In this document: one piece after another, positions 41,358-50,319 of the stretch
Position numbering within the stretch: the stretch's first letter is position 1
Layout: each line of letters begins with the position of its first letter
NCBI GenBank assembly: GCA_016716465.1
Contig: JADJWH010000007.1
Coordinates: 162,431-226,430 of the forward strand
Length of the DNA: 64,000 nt
Source: Gammaproteobacteria bacterium
GTDB taxonomy: Bacteria; Pseudomonadota; Gammaproteobacteria; SZUA-140
Direction: 5' to 3'
Program-made: the position numbers and the translations under genes
The notes under the pieces: model-generated
What the model was told of the DNA's origin: nothing
The model's database searches: none
The model's input: the letters and a program-made list of their open reading frames with translations, nothing else

Positions 41358-43886
41358 TCAGATGGTCAGGGGGACCATGGTGCATGCGGGCATAGACCAG
41401 TCTGAGATACCATCGGCATTATAAGCGCGAAGCTTAAAGCAGATATTATCCCCGGGTTTCATGCCTAAATCATACCAGGAGTCATACTGTATAGCCGGAT
41501 TCACGGGGTCAAAGCTCCCGGCGAATGCCTGAATATTCGTGGTTTCGGTGGTGACCGCATTTTCGCTGGGGCCGAAATAGACGATATAGCCCTGTATGGA
41601 ATCAGAATTGGGTGACCAGGTGAGCGTTAATGTGGTGTTTGTAACATCAGCCTGATCATCTATGTTGCCAGACAGGATCTCGATCGAGTTGAGATTGAAG
41701 CTACCATTGTCCACCTGCATGCGCAGCACGTGCAGGCCGGCGCTGAGATTGACGGATTTCCTGACGGTCTGCCAGGTTTGCCAGCCGCCGGTGTTGGGGA
41801 TGGCAATCGCGCCGGTAAGATCGCTGCCATCCACCAGGATGCGAGCCAGTTTTCCACTGTCGGCGGTGGCCACACGCAGGTTTATGGTATAGGTTCCGGT
41901 AGTGGTCACGTTGACGGTATATTCCAGCCACTCCCCGGCCTGGGTAGTGCCCACCATGTAGCCTCCGCCAATGTCGGTGGAGACCCAGATGTCCACATTG
42001 TCGCTGCGCAGATAACCGCCAGAGTTGCCGTTGGTAGTGTCGGAGTAGGCAACCCCGTCACCGCCTTCGTCGTAATACTCGGCCTCGATCAGGCCCGGAA
42101 CCGTCCAGGGCGTCCCGCCATGAGGTTTTTGTAGGGGGTCAATGACTACCACCGGCGTCGTTTGCGTCCCATTGGTCTGTCCGCTGGAGCTGTCAGCCGT
42201 GATCTTGATCGAATTGAGGTTGAAGCTGCCGTTGTCGACCTGCACACGCAGGACATGCAGGCCGGATCCAAGATTGACGGATTTTCCTACGGTCTGCCAG
42301 GTTTGCCAGCCGCCAGTGTTGGGGACCGCAATCGACCCGGTAAGGTCGCTGCCGTCCAGCAGGACGCGGGCCAGTTTACCGTCTTCGGCGGAGGCCACAC
42401 GCAGGTTGATGACGTAGGCACCGGTGTTGACCACGTTGACGGTATATTCCAGCCATTCCCCGGTCTTTGTCGTACCCACCATGTAGCCACCGCCTGTATC
42501 GGTGGAGACCCAGATGTCCACATTGTCGCTGCGCAGATAGCCGCCGGCATTGCCGAGGGTGGTGTCGGAGTAGGCGACCCCGTCACCGCCTTCGTCGTAA
42601 AACTCGGCCTCGATCAGGCCCGGAACCGTCCAGGGTGTCCCGCCATAGGCTCGTTGCGCGGAGTCGGTGGCGGGTCCCACGGGGATACTGCTTATTACCT
42701 GTTCCACAACCGCGGTTTCCTCGGTATTGGCCGGATTGAGGATTTCCGACATGGCATCGTCGAGCAAGCTGGTGTTGTTTGCCGCGGCCAGATTGATGGC
42801 GATTTCCTGCGCTGTGCTGCCGACTTCAATAGTGGTGATGCTGGTCTGAATATCTGCGAGCCCCGCACTGGGGGCAATGACAGCAGCTACAGCGAGAGCG
42901 GTCTGTACGTTCTGCAAAATTTCCATGTTAACTGGAAGTTCCCCCGTTGTCTCGGTCGCGGTGGGCATAATCGCCTTGATCGAGTCATCCAGTTGACTGG
43001 TGGCCGGAGCATTATTCACTTGCAGGTTATTGCTAAGGGCTTCAATTAGTACTTGCCCGGAAGCAACTGTTGCAGTTGCAGAAACTGTGGTGTCAGCCCC
43101 TGAGGCTCCCTTGCCATCGAGCACGCCATCCGTCATATCGGCGGCGAGGCTCTCAATCAAGGTGTTTTGAGTAACCTCACTATTGACGCTGGAAAGGGCG
43201 GAATAGTTCCTTCGAATTATCTCCGCGAGCACCTCGCTCGATTTGACGACGGTCGCGACATTCTGCTCGGTTACGGGTGTCGTGATTGGATTCGGCATCT
43301 TCTTGGTATCCAGGCCGGCATTGAAGCCCGCAAGGATGTTCCGATTGGCCGTGACCAGATTCGCGGGGGTCAGGCCCGAGGGCATTTTCTGCGCCGTCTT
43401 CACGATCAGTGTGGAGAATGGGTTGATGTTCGCCGTGGTCTCCTGCGTGCTCATCACGGTGCTGACCATATTGAAGGTCGGCTCGGCATTGGTGACCAGG
43501 TCGGTGCCGCCGCTGGAAGAGATCGTCACCGGGAATGCCGTGCCGGCGGGAATGTTGGCGGAGTAGCGGGCCTGGTAGTCGCTGTAGACCTTCGCCAGTT
43601 CCTGCCCTCCGGCGTCCCTGATGGTGATGGCGGCCCCGATCACGGGGCCATCGACGATGCTCCCGCTGATGGTGATCTGGGAATCGCTGCGCGATACTCC
43701 CTGGATCGTGGCGGTTCCGGTTTGTCCGTTGCTGTCGTTTTCACCATTGGTGGAACCCAGGATGACACCGGTCTCATGGTTTTCGCCCGATGCTGAATCA
43801 TCCCCGCCTCCGCAGGCCGTCAGTGTGCCGACTAGAAATAATATGGAGGAGAGCGAGATCAGCCTGATCTTTGCGGGACGAAACAT
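41358..43886 (-). CDS. CBM6-bearing lipoprotein with fibronectin III-like end
   Basis: 842 residues from ATG 43886, with AAGGT upstream. The lipobox LTACGGG near residue 25 makes it a lipoprotein. A beta-sandwich (ITISGSIVDGPVIGAAITIRD) opens a 330-residue, mostly helical region with repeated NPFSTLIVKTAQ-like segments, seen in other surface lipoproteins of unknown role. Two CBM6 modules (about 423-560 and 578-715) share PWTVPGLIEAE, GGYLRSDNVDIWVSTD and NTGGWQTWQTV. The last 95 residues are fibronectin III-like (LTLTWSPNSDSIQGYIVYFG, CFKLRAYNADGISDWS). It probably holds polysaccharide at the cell surface (inference). A CRP-like site lies 105 bases upstream. Confidence 0.85.
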   Translation of the reverse strand: MFRPAKIRLISLSSILFLVGTLTACGGGDDSASGENHETGVILGSTNGENDSNGQTGTATIQGVSRSDSQITISGSIVDGPVIGAAITIRDAGGQELAKVYSDYQARYSANIPAGTAFPVTISSSGGTDLVTNAEPTFNMVSTVMSTQETTANINPFSTLIVKTAQKMPSGLTPANLVTANRNILAGFNAGLDTKKMPNPITTPVTEQNVATVVKSSEVLAEIIRRNYSALSSVNSEVTQNTLIESLAADMTDGVLDGKGASGADTTVSATATVASGQVLIEALSNNLQVNNAPATSQLDDSIKAIMPTATETTGELPVNMEILQNVQTALAVAAVIAPSAGLADIQTSITTIEVGSTAQEIAINLAAANNTSLLDDAMSEILNPANTEETAVVEQVISSIPVGPATDSAQRAYGGTPWTVPGLIEAEFYDEGGDGVAYSDTTLGNAGGYLRSDNVDIWVSTDTGGGYMVGTTKTGEWLEYTVNVVNTGAYVINLRVASAEDGKLARVLLDGSDLTGSIAVPNTGGWQTWQTVGKSVNLGSGLHVLRVQVDNGSFNLNSIKITADSSSGQTNGTQTTPVVVIDPLQKPHGGTPWTVPGLIEAEYYDEGGDGVAYSDTTNGNSGGYLRSDNVDIWVSTDIGGGYMVGTTQAGEWLEYTVNVTTTGTYTINLRVATADSGKLARILVDGSDLTGAIAIPNTGGWQTWQTVRKSVNLSAGLHVLRMQVDNGSFNLNSIEILSGNIDDQADVTNTTLTLTWSPNSDSIQGYIVYFGPSENAVTTETTNIQAFAGSFDPVNPAIQYDSWYDLGMKPGDNICFKLRAYNADGISDWSMPACTMVPLTI

Positions 43887-43990
43887 TCAGTCTTACCTTT
43901 GGGTTCGCGGCCATGTTCAGGACCTGTTACCTAGCAGCCGTATGTTGCCCGGGTTCGTCGCAGGCTTCCGTGAGGGGGTTCATCGGGGAG

Positions 43991-44008
43991 CTGTGAGATC
44001 AGTCACAG
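43991..44008 (-). promoter_or_regulatory. CRP/Vfr-like operator upstream of the CBM6 lipoprotein
   Basis: CTGTGA-GATCAG-TCACAG matches the TGTGA-N6-TCACA consensus of the CRP family without a mismatch in the half-sites. It ends 105 bases before the ATG at 43886, a distance that fits activation. The rest of the gap 43887-44268 (382 bp) holds no gene; a TCCCGTCACGGGA palindrome lies at about 44097-44109. Confidence 0.5.
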
Positions 44009-44268
44009 ATCGGGAATCCCATGTGGAAAAGGCCGGGTTTCCAGGGGTGGAACTGCTTGTTCGCACGATGATATGACCGCAAACCCTCCCGTCACGGGAA
44101 GGCGGGGTCATGCTGTGTTAGCGTGTTGAGACCGGAACTGGCGCACACTTTCGCATGGTGTGCGGGAAACCCGGATCGCGTTCAGAGCTGTTTCAGCCGG
44201 CGGGTGTGGAAATGCTGAACTGGCGCGATCGAACGGTATGGCGCCGTTCGTGGAGGAATATCAGGGAA

Positions 44269-44763
44269 TCAGGTGTAGGTGAAGCACACGGCGTCGGAGA
44301 AATCGGAAGTGCCTTCGGCGTTGTAGGCCTTGATCCGGAAGCAGGAGGCGTCGCCGGTATTCAATCCGAGATCCAGCGTGGGGTCGTAATGAACCGTGGT
44401 CTCCAGCGTGATGGCCAGCAAGGCCGTGGCACTCTCCGGCGTGGGTCCGTGAAAGATCATGTAGCCGTCGATGAAGCCGGTGCTCGGGCGCCAGGATAGA
44501 GTGAGGGTGTACGGTGATTCCTGTTGCTCGGCATCCGAATCCAGATCGGAGTAGTCGTCCAGATCGTAGTCCGAAGAATCGTTCTGGGCCACGTCGTCCG
44601 GATCCTCACGGGTATCCTGGCCGCCGGGCAGCATGACGACACCTGTGCTTCTTGTGCCGGATGTGTTCGGGCTGTTATTGTCGTAGCAACCGGTAAGCAG
44701 TGCGAAAGCGACGAGGATCAGAAGGCCCTGAACGTATGTGGTGAGAGGGTGGTGTGATGACAT
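44269..44763 (-). CDS. Small lipoprotein with fibronectin III-like domain
   Basis: 164 residues from ATG 44763 (the frame extends to a TTG at 44772). A hydrophobic core and the lipobox LLTGCYDN mark a lipoprotein. A very acidic linker follows (DDVAQNDSSDYDLDDYSDLDSD), then a fibronectin III-like domain (LTLSWRPSTGFIDGYMIFHGP, CFRIKAYNAEGTSDFS). The domain is a clear relative of the end of the CBM6 lipoprotein at 41358-43886, including the two Cys that may form a disulfide. It may have split off from that gene or been duplicated from it. Function unknown. It is divergent from the J-domain gene at 45050. Confidence 0.75.
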   Translation of the reverse strand: MSSHHPLTTYVQGLLILVAFALLTGCYDNNSPNTSGTRSTGVVMLPGGQDTREDPDDVAQNDSSDYDLDDYSDLDSDAEQQESPYTLTLSWRPSTGFIDGYMIFHGPTPESATALLAITLETTVHYDPTLDLGLNTGDASCFRIKAYNAEGTSDFSDAVCFTYT

Positions 44764-44944
44764 GCTCAACAATTTTTCATCTTTGACGATTTGTTAAAGT
44801 GGGTATCGGCAGGATTGAGAAATCAGCTTAATTCATACAAATCCGTTTGTTCGTAATCCCTGTGTGTCGAGTCGAGGGAATTGCCTGTCGGTGCGCTGGT
44901 CTAACTGGTTGATTTTTGGTGATGTAATTCTATTGGATGTCAGA

Positions 44945-44993
44945 ACCGCTATATATAGTGGTTTAGAAATTGACCACATACTATATACATGGT
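44945..44993 (+). promoter_or_regulatory. Two AT-rich operator-like palindromes
   Basis: 44945-44962 reads ACCGCTATATATAGTGGT, a palindrome apart from one pair. 44973-44993 reads ACCACATAC-TATATACATGGT, with ACCA/TGGT ends. The two share the ACC-CTATATA pattern, and their centres are about 30 bases (three helix turns) apart. They lie 57-105 bases before the GTG at 45050, where a promoter is expected. TACTAT and TATATA could also serve as -10. Confidence 0.4.
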
Positions 44994-45049
44994 TACAGGA
45001 TGTCTAGCCTTGATCGCCACTTCAATTTTCTTGGTAATCGTAACTGACC

Positions 45050-47017
45050 GTGAATCAAAGCATCTTTAATTTGGCCCTCGATTTTTTCCGGTCGCCGTCG
45101 GAGCATGATGCCTTGGTCGATCCGGCCGCCCCCTTGCCGCCGGACGTCAGCTCTCTCCTTGACGCAATCGCCAGTGAGAAGGATCCCTCCACCGGTGACG
45201 CCGTGGTCATTTCCGAGGAAATGCGCGCCGCGATCTCGTTTCTGATCCAGCAGTCGTTTTTTATCCCCGGCGCCGATTATTACCGTGTGCTGGGTTTGAA
45301 TCGCGGCGCGTCTTCCGACCAGATCCGAAGGCATTACAAGCAGCTGATGCATATTTTCCTGCAGGAGGGGGGAGCGGTCGCCTGGGACATGAATCACGCC
45401 ATGCTGATCAATCGCGCCTACAGCGTGCTTCGCGATCCGGAACAGCGGCGCATATACGATCAGGGGTTGCAGCGTCAGATGATGGGCAAGGCCAGGCCCA
45501 CCTCGCCGGCAGGATCCGGGGCGAATGTGTCGGAGAAGATTTCATACTTCCCCGGGCAGGGTGAACAGGAAGGTCCCGCATCATCGGAGCGACTGACGGC
45601 GCAGAAATCCTCACCGCGGTCTTCCTATCTCGCGCACAGCGTGGACCGCGTATCGAGTGTTCCGGTCCCGTCCCCGGAAATGCAGGAATCCGGGGGCGCA
45701 CTCGAAGCGCGCGAACCCGGTTTCATCAAGGAACCCGCAGCGGAGCTGTTTCCGGTCGATTCAGGGGACGTGGGGGGGGGAGGGGAATCATTTCCCAGGG
45801 CGGTACCCATGGCGGAGCCCGGCCGGCATCAACATTCGCCGGTAAAGTCCTTTTTCAAGAGCGCGCTGACCGTAGCGGCGCTTGCCGCGATATTCATTGC
45901 GGTTGCCGTCTTCATTCTGGGGACGCCTCCGGCACTGGAGGAGGACGCCGCGGAAGATTCTTTGGCCACCGATGCTGTCGATATTCAGGCCGGCAGCGTC
46001 GGGCGGAATACCGCCTTATCGGATGCTCGAGGCTCCGTTGCGGATGAAAATTCACTCGAGCGGGTTCCCGACCTGTCCTCGTCCGGAGAGAAAACGGAGA
46101 GTCTGCGGGATGGGCTCGCGCGTGAGCCCGGAGGCTTGCCGGTTTCCGGAGAAGTGTCGTCGCTTGCTGACGGCGGGGCAGGGTCCGATCCGGCTTCGCG
46201 TGGTGTGGCCGGCAGTCCCGATGAGCGCGCTTCAGGTGAGATTTCCGCTCTGGCCGTCGTGGCGGGCGAGAATGCGCAACAGAAGTCGGCGGAGACCCCG
46301 GTAGCCAAGGTCCGTAAGCCCGCCGATGACACGCAGAGCCCGGCGCAGAAGCTCGAATCGATGCGTCCCCCTGAAGCCGTGAAGAAGCCGGCATCGACCA
46401 AAGTGGAAAGCAAGGCCCCTGAAGTCAAGCAAAGCGTTTCGGCGAATACGCCGCGGGTGGTCGAAAGCGGAGCTGCCGTCAAGCTGGAGCAGAAGCCAGC
46501 CAGTTCCGGGGTGAAGCAGGAAAGCCCCGTTGCGGAGGTGTCCGGAATAAAGACCATGCCTGAACCCCGGGTTGAACCGGTTTCCCCGGTGCCTCAGGTT
46601 CCGATGGTCTCTTCGCCACCTCCACCACCTCCGGCGCCCGTGATCACCGATGCGCTGCGTTTCGAGCTCGATGCCGTTACGGCCTCGTTCAGTCGCGCCT
46701 ATGAAGCCGGGGATCTTGCCCGTCTGATGAGCCTGTTCGCGGAGAATGCCAGCACCAATGATCAGAGCAGCAGGCAGGGAATAGAGAAGGACTATCGGGA
46801 TTTGTTCGAGCAGACCGATCGGCGCGCATTCGTGTTCGAGCGCGTAAACTGGAGCGCGGATCAGAACGGCGGTTACATCGGCGAGAGTGTTTTTCACGTC
46901 TACGTCAATCTGAAGGGGCAGTCCGGCTCGAATGCCCTCGACGGTCGAGTGACGTTCCATCTGCAGAAACGACCGCAGGGTTTTGTCATCACCCGGATGA
47001 TTCATGGCTACGATTGA
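45050..47017 (+). CDS. Membrane protein with degenerate J-domain and C-terminal NTF2-like domain
   Basis: 655 residues, GTG start. Residues 77-138 form a J-domain (DYYRVLGLNRGASSDQIRRHYKQL, then MLINRAYSVLRDPEQRRIYDQ). Where DnaJ has HPD this protein has HIF, so stimulation of a DnaK is unlikely. A single transmembrane helix lies near 270-293 (LTVAALAAIFIAVAVFILG). It is followed by a long disordered linker rich in Ser, Pro, Glu and Lys, with a proline run before residue 530. The last 120 residues are SnoaL/NTF2-like (FELDAVTASFSRAYEAGDLARLMSLFAENAS, FVITRMIHGYD). J-domain in the cytoplasm and NTF2 domain outside is the likely topology. It converges on the cytochrome gene. Its role in the polysaccharide locus is unknown. 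Confidence 0.75.
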   Translation: MNQSIFNLALDFFRSPSEHDALVDPAAPLPPDVSSLLDAIASEKDPSTGDAVVISEEMRAAISFLIQQSFFIPGADYYRVLGLNRGASSDQIRRHYKQLMHIFLQEGGAVAWDMNHAMLINRAYSVLRDPEQRRIYDQGLQRQMMGKARPTSPAGSGANVSEKISYFPGQGEQEGPASSERLTAQKSSPRSSYLAHSVDRVSSVPVPSPEMQESGGALEAREPGFIKEPAAELFPVDSGDVGGGGESFPRAVPMAEPGRHQHSPVKSFFKSALTVAALAAIFIAVAVFILGTPPALEEDAAEDSLATDAVDIQAGSVGRNTALSDARGSVADENSLERVPDLSSSGEKTESLRDGLAREPGGLPVSGEVSSLADGGAGSDPASRGVAGSPDERASGEISALAVVAGENAQQKSAETPVAKVRKPADDTQSPAQKLESMRPPEAVKKPASTKVESKAPEVKQSVSANTPRVVESGAAVKLEQKPASSGVKQESPVAEVSGIKTMPEPRVEPVSPVPQVPMVSSPPPPPPAPVITDALRFELDAVTASFSRAYEAGDLARLMSLFAENASTNDQSSRQGIEKDYRDLFEQTDRRAFVFERVNWSADQNGGYIGESVFHVYVNLKGQSGSNALDGRVTFHLQKRPQGFVITRMIHGYD

Positions 47018-47035
47018 CGCCTGATTCGCCAGGCG
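47018..47035. terminator. Hairpin between convergent genes
   Basis: CGCCTG and CAGGCG pair around a six-base loop directly after the stop at 47017 and before the stop at 47042. GGCGGTTTATT follows on the plus strand, a weak T tract. A two-way terminator is likely. Confidence 0.45.
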
Positions 47036-47041
47036 GGCGGT

Positions 47042-49432
47042 TTATTGCAGGGCGGGATCGGCGGGATTGATTTCGGCCAGGATTTTCAGGAATGCGGCGG
47101 CCCTGGACGAATGTTCGGATTTCGCGTGCAGCGCCGCCAGCAGCAGTAGTACGGAGCGGTTGCCGTGCGCGCGCGGGAACGCCTCCTCCAGTATTTCAAT
47201 CGCCTTCCGGGTTTGCCCGGAATCATCCAGTGCCAGGGCATACAGATAGGAAAGCTCCGTGTCGCCGGTGGCCTTGAGACTTTGTCCGAGCAGCGCGAGC
47301 GCCTCGGATTTGCGCTGTTGTCTGACCAGCGAGAGTGCAAGTGACCGGCAAATTGCCGGGTTGTTCGGGTAGGAGGCCAGGCCTCCACGCAGAATTTTCT
47401 CCGCCTCGGACTCCCGGCCGGTGGCGCGGTAGAAGTCGGCGAAGTTGACAATGGCCGCAACAGACGCATGCCCGACATCGAGGGCCGAGCGATAGTACGC
47501 CTCGGCCTTGTCGAATTCACCCCGTTCGAAATACAGATTTCCAAAGTTGATACGCCCCTCCGGTCGATCCAGATTCACGCGGTAGCTGGACTCGAGTTCT
47601 TCGATTGCGGCATCGAGTTTGCGTCGGCTGGCGGCGTCCAGCAGCTCGGCGGGCGCCGCTGCGAGCAGGCGCGCCGCTTCCAGGCGTACGGCGAGCACGG
47701 GGTCGGTTAACAGGGGGCTCAACAGTTGAGCACGCGGTTCCGGTGCCGTACTCTGCAGGCCGCCTGCCGCGGCTCGTCGTACGAGCGGGTCGGGGTCTCG
47801 TAATCCCGCGCTGATCAGCCGCTGGGAAATTTCGCCGGGATAACGGCCGAGCAGCTCCAGTGCGCTGGCGCGAACGATGGCGGGATAGCCCGGATTTCCC
47901 GCCACATCGGCGAGGAGTTTCACCGCGCCCAATTTCCCGTCGCGCCCGGCGGCCAGCGCCTCGCCGTAATGCGGTTCGGGGCGGTATTCCGGGTGGGTGT
48001 TTCGGATGACCTCCACGGCCCAGGAGGGGGTTCTGTCCGGATGGCAACCATTGCACGCATTGGGTGTACCGATTTTTTCGGTGAGATCGGGGCGGGGTAT
48101 GCGGAAGCTGTGATCCGCGCGCGGGTCGATCACCATGTATGTGGTCTTCGGCGCGTGGCAGTCGATGCACCGGCTGCCGGGGGTGCCGGGCGCGTGAAAG
48201 TGATGTTCCCGCCCGTCATAATTCTTTTTCTTCAATCCGCCGGCCTCGATCCCGGGGCGGGTCTTGGGGGTGGAATCGTTGTGACATTTCACGCACAAGG
48301 CGTTGCCTTCGGCTTGCAGCGTGGCTGTATGCGGGTTGTGGCAATCACTGCAGCGTAGTCCCTTCGCCGCCATTTTCGACTGAAGAAACGATCCATAGAC
48401 GTAGACCTCGTCTTCGATCTGGCCGTCCGCGTAGTAAAGGGAGTCTTCGAGCAGCGCTGGCAGATGCGTGTCCATCAGTCGCTTGCCGTACTGATAGTCC
48501 GGGGCGATCACACTGCGGCGTGAATGACAGCGCGCGCAGGCCTCGATTTGAATCCGGCTATCGCTCGCCTTGAGATCCACCTGGAATCCTGTCTCCGCCG
48601 GATTCGCGGACCTGTTGCCCGTTGAGCCGGAACCGCCGCTCGCCCAGGCGACATGGGTCGAGGCCGGGCCATGACAGCCTTGGCAACCGATATTGACCTG
48701 AAAATAACTTGTTTCGTAGCGATCATGCGTATAGTCATAGTTTTTCTTCACGCCGGTGGAATGGCATTCGGCGCACATGAAGTTCCAGTTATGTGCGGGC
48801 TGGGTCCAGTGCAGTTCGTCCTGATGGTCTATTTTTTCGTCCGGGTATAGATGAAACCAGCGGCGGTTGACCGTATCCCACGCGACCGGCAGTGCCTGCA
48901 GGCGTCCGCCGGTGAACTCGACCAGATATTGCTGCAGCGGTGTAACTCCGAACGCGTATCGAACGCGGAAATCCCGGGGTTTCCCGTCCTCTCCCTCGGT
49001 GTTGACCAGGTAGGCTCCGTCACGGCGGAAGAGCCGCGTCGTCACGCCGCGCATGCGATAGCTGGCATCATTGAAATCACCGAGGACATTTCCTTCCTTG
49101 GCGTCCTGCATGGCGAGCGCATGTTGCGAGTTGCGCCATTCATCGTATTGCTGTTGATGGCAGGTCGCGCAGCCTGTCTCGCTGATGAATACCGGTGCTA
49201 CCTGTGCCTTCGGGGTTACCGGCTCTGCAGGGAGTGCGGTAAGCGGCACGGGAATGGTGGTATCCGGACGCGGGATGTAGTACAGCGCGATCGCGGCCGC
49301 CACGAGCACCGCGGCCGCGATGTATATCCATAAGGCGTTCCGCTTGGGCTGGCGGGGGTTGTCCCCGTGCGTGGGGGATTGGATCGGTGAAGCGGTTTTT
49401 GCGCGCTGCGCGCGTTTCGATCGCCTAGCCAT
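47042..49432 (-). CDS. Membrane-anchored octaheme c-type cytochrome with TPR region
   Basis: 796 residues from ATG 49432 (MARRSKRAQRAK, then the membrane anchor WIYIAAAVLVAAAIALYYI). Eight CxxCH heme sites follow in the first 500 residues: CATCH, CAECH, CQGCH, CARCH, CSDCH, CVKCH, CIDCH and CNGCH. Then come HEAT-like helices (about 535-640, ASALELLGRYPG, DPLVRRAAAGGLQ, AVRLEAARLLAA) and at least four TPR units to the end (NFGNLYFERGEFDKAEAYYRSAL). Hemes and TPRs would face the periplasm. Such cytochrome-TPR proteins are known from many environmental bacteria, mostly without proven function. Electron transfer to a partner held by the TPR part is inferred. The link to the polysaccharide genes may be chance. 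The longer frame to 49537 lacks a ribosome site. Confidence 0.85.
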   Translation of the reverse strand: MARRSKRAQRAKTASPIQSPTHGDNPRQPKRNALWIYIAAAVLVAAAIALYYIPRPDTTIPVPLTALPAEPVTPKAQVAPVFISETGCATCHQQQYDEWRNSQHALAMQDAKEGNVLGDFNDASYRMRGVTTRLFRRDGAYLVNTEGEDGKPRDFRVRYAFGVTPLQQYLVEFTGGRLQALPVAWDTVNRRWFHLYPDEKIDHQDELHWTQPAHNWNFMCAECHSTGVKKNYDYTHDRYETSYFQVNIGCQGCHGPASTHVAWASGGSGSTGNRSANPAETGFQVDLKASDSRIQIEACARCHSRRSVIAPDYQYGKRLMDTHLPALLEDSLYYADGQIEDEVYVYGSFLQSKMAAKGLRCSDCHNPHTATLQAEGNALCVKCHNDSTPKTRPGIEAGGLKKKNYDGREHHFHAPGTPGSRCIDCHAPKTTYMVIDPRADHSFRIPRPDLTEKIGTPNACNGCHPDRTPSWAVEVIRNTHPEYRPEPHYGEALAAGRDGKLGAVKLLADVAGNPGYPAIVRASALELLGRYPGEISQRLISAGLRDPDPLVRRAAAGGLQSTAPEPRAQLLSPLLTDPVLAVRLEAARLLAAAPAELLDAASRRKLDAAIEELESSYRVNLDRPEGRINFGNLYFERGEFDKAEAYYRSALDVGHASVAAIVNFADFYRATGRESEAEKILRGGLASYPNNPAICRSLALSLVRQQRKSEALALLGQSLKATGDTELSYLYALALDDSGQTRKAIEILEEAFPRAHGNRSVLLLLAALHAKSEHSSRAAAFLKILAEINPADPALQ

Positions 49433-49797
49433 GGTGAGGCGGGTGGCGACGTTGCGAAGGTGAACGTGGTTTAACGCGGCCGCCCCGCGACGAGAAGGCA
49501 TCTCGTGCCGGGGCTGGGTGGTGTCGGTGGCCCACACGGGGTGTGTGTCTGTTCATGAAGCGTTCGCTGTCCCCGGTTTGCCGGAATGAGGCTCGCTGGA
49601 TGCTGATCGCGTATACCGGTACAAGGCGGAGATTCTACACGATAGGGATACCCCCGACTAATCCGCGCCCGCTCCGTCGGCGCGGGTGTTTGTTTGACGG
49701 CGTATGGCTCAGGTCCTAGAATTGGCCGATAAACGACGGTCTTGTCGGATAATCAAATTAACGCGGCGGTGGGGCCGTCCATTCCTTGGGGCGTGAT
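49433..49797. other. Divergent intergenic region (365 bp) with a GC hairpin
   Basis: CCGCGCC (49663-49669) pairs with GGCGCGG (49679-49685), with GTGTTTGTTTG after it on the plus strand. It looks like a terminator, although no plus-strand gene ends before it, so it could sit in the leader of the gene at 49798. No gene is seen in the gap. Confidence 0.4.
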
Positions 49798-50199
49798 ATG
49801 AGACTTTCGGCAACTTGGCGATACGGCTGGTTTTGCATGGCACTGGCGCTACCGTTCGGCGGTTTCGCCGCGGAGGCTGATCAGGCACGGGGTTTCGCGC
49901 CGACGGAGGCCGGCCTCAATGGGACGGCGCGTCCGGTCCAACTCGCCGCGGCGATCGGTATCGTGAAGCCGGAATCTTCCGAGCCCGCCGTGCCGCCGGC
50001 TGAACCGCCCGCCGCAACTCCGCCGGCTCCCGCACCCCGGATCGAATCTGCCGCGGCGGAAGAGCCCGCGGAAGAAGCCGATGCCTCGGGGTCTTCCCGA
50101 TCCAAGACCATTCTCATTGGTGCCGGAGTCGCTGCCCTCCTGGGGGCGCTTGCCGGTGGGGGTGGCGGAGGTGGCGGATCGAGTACGCCTGGACATTGA
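49798..50199 (+). CDS. Small exported Ala/Pro/Gly-rich protein, YjbE/GfcA-like by context
   Basis: 133 residues from ATG 49798 (MRLSATWRYGWFC), with a signal peptide cut near FGGFAA-EAD. The middle is a low-complexity Pro/Ala/Glu linker. The end is a hydrophobic helix (KTILIGAGVAALLGALAG) followed by eight Gly and SSTPGH. The yjbEFGH/gfcABCD operons of enterobacteria begin with a small exported protein that ends in a Gly-rich tail and stands before YjbH-type genes. Position and make-up agree, so I infer the same role, but sequence likeness is too low for a firm call. The hydrophobic and Gly tail may insert into the outer membrane. Confidence 0.6.
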   Translation: MRLSATWRYGWFCMALALPFGGFAAEADQARGFAPTEAGLNGTARPVQLAAAIGIVKPESSEPAVPPAEPPAATPPAPAPRIESAAAEEPAEEADASGSSRSKTILIGAGVAALLGALAGGGGGGGGSSTPGH

Positions 50200-50319
50200 C
50201 TCCCTCGGAAAGACCGCGTTCCTTTCATTGAATCTCGCCGTTTCCATCCATGTCCGGCGCATGGTGTGGGTGTTTTGCGCGTCGGGCAGCCTCTCATTGC
50301 CTAGCCATGGAAATCTCCA

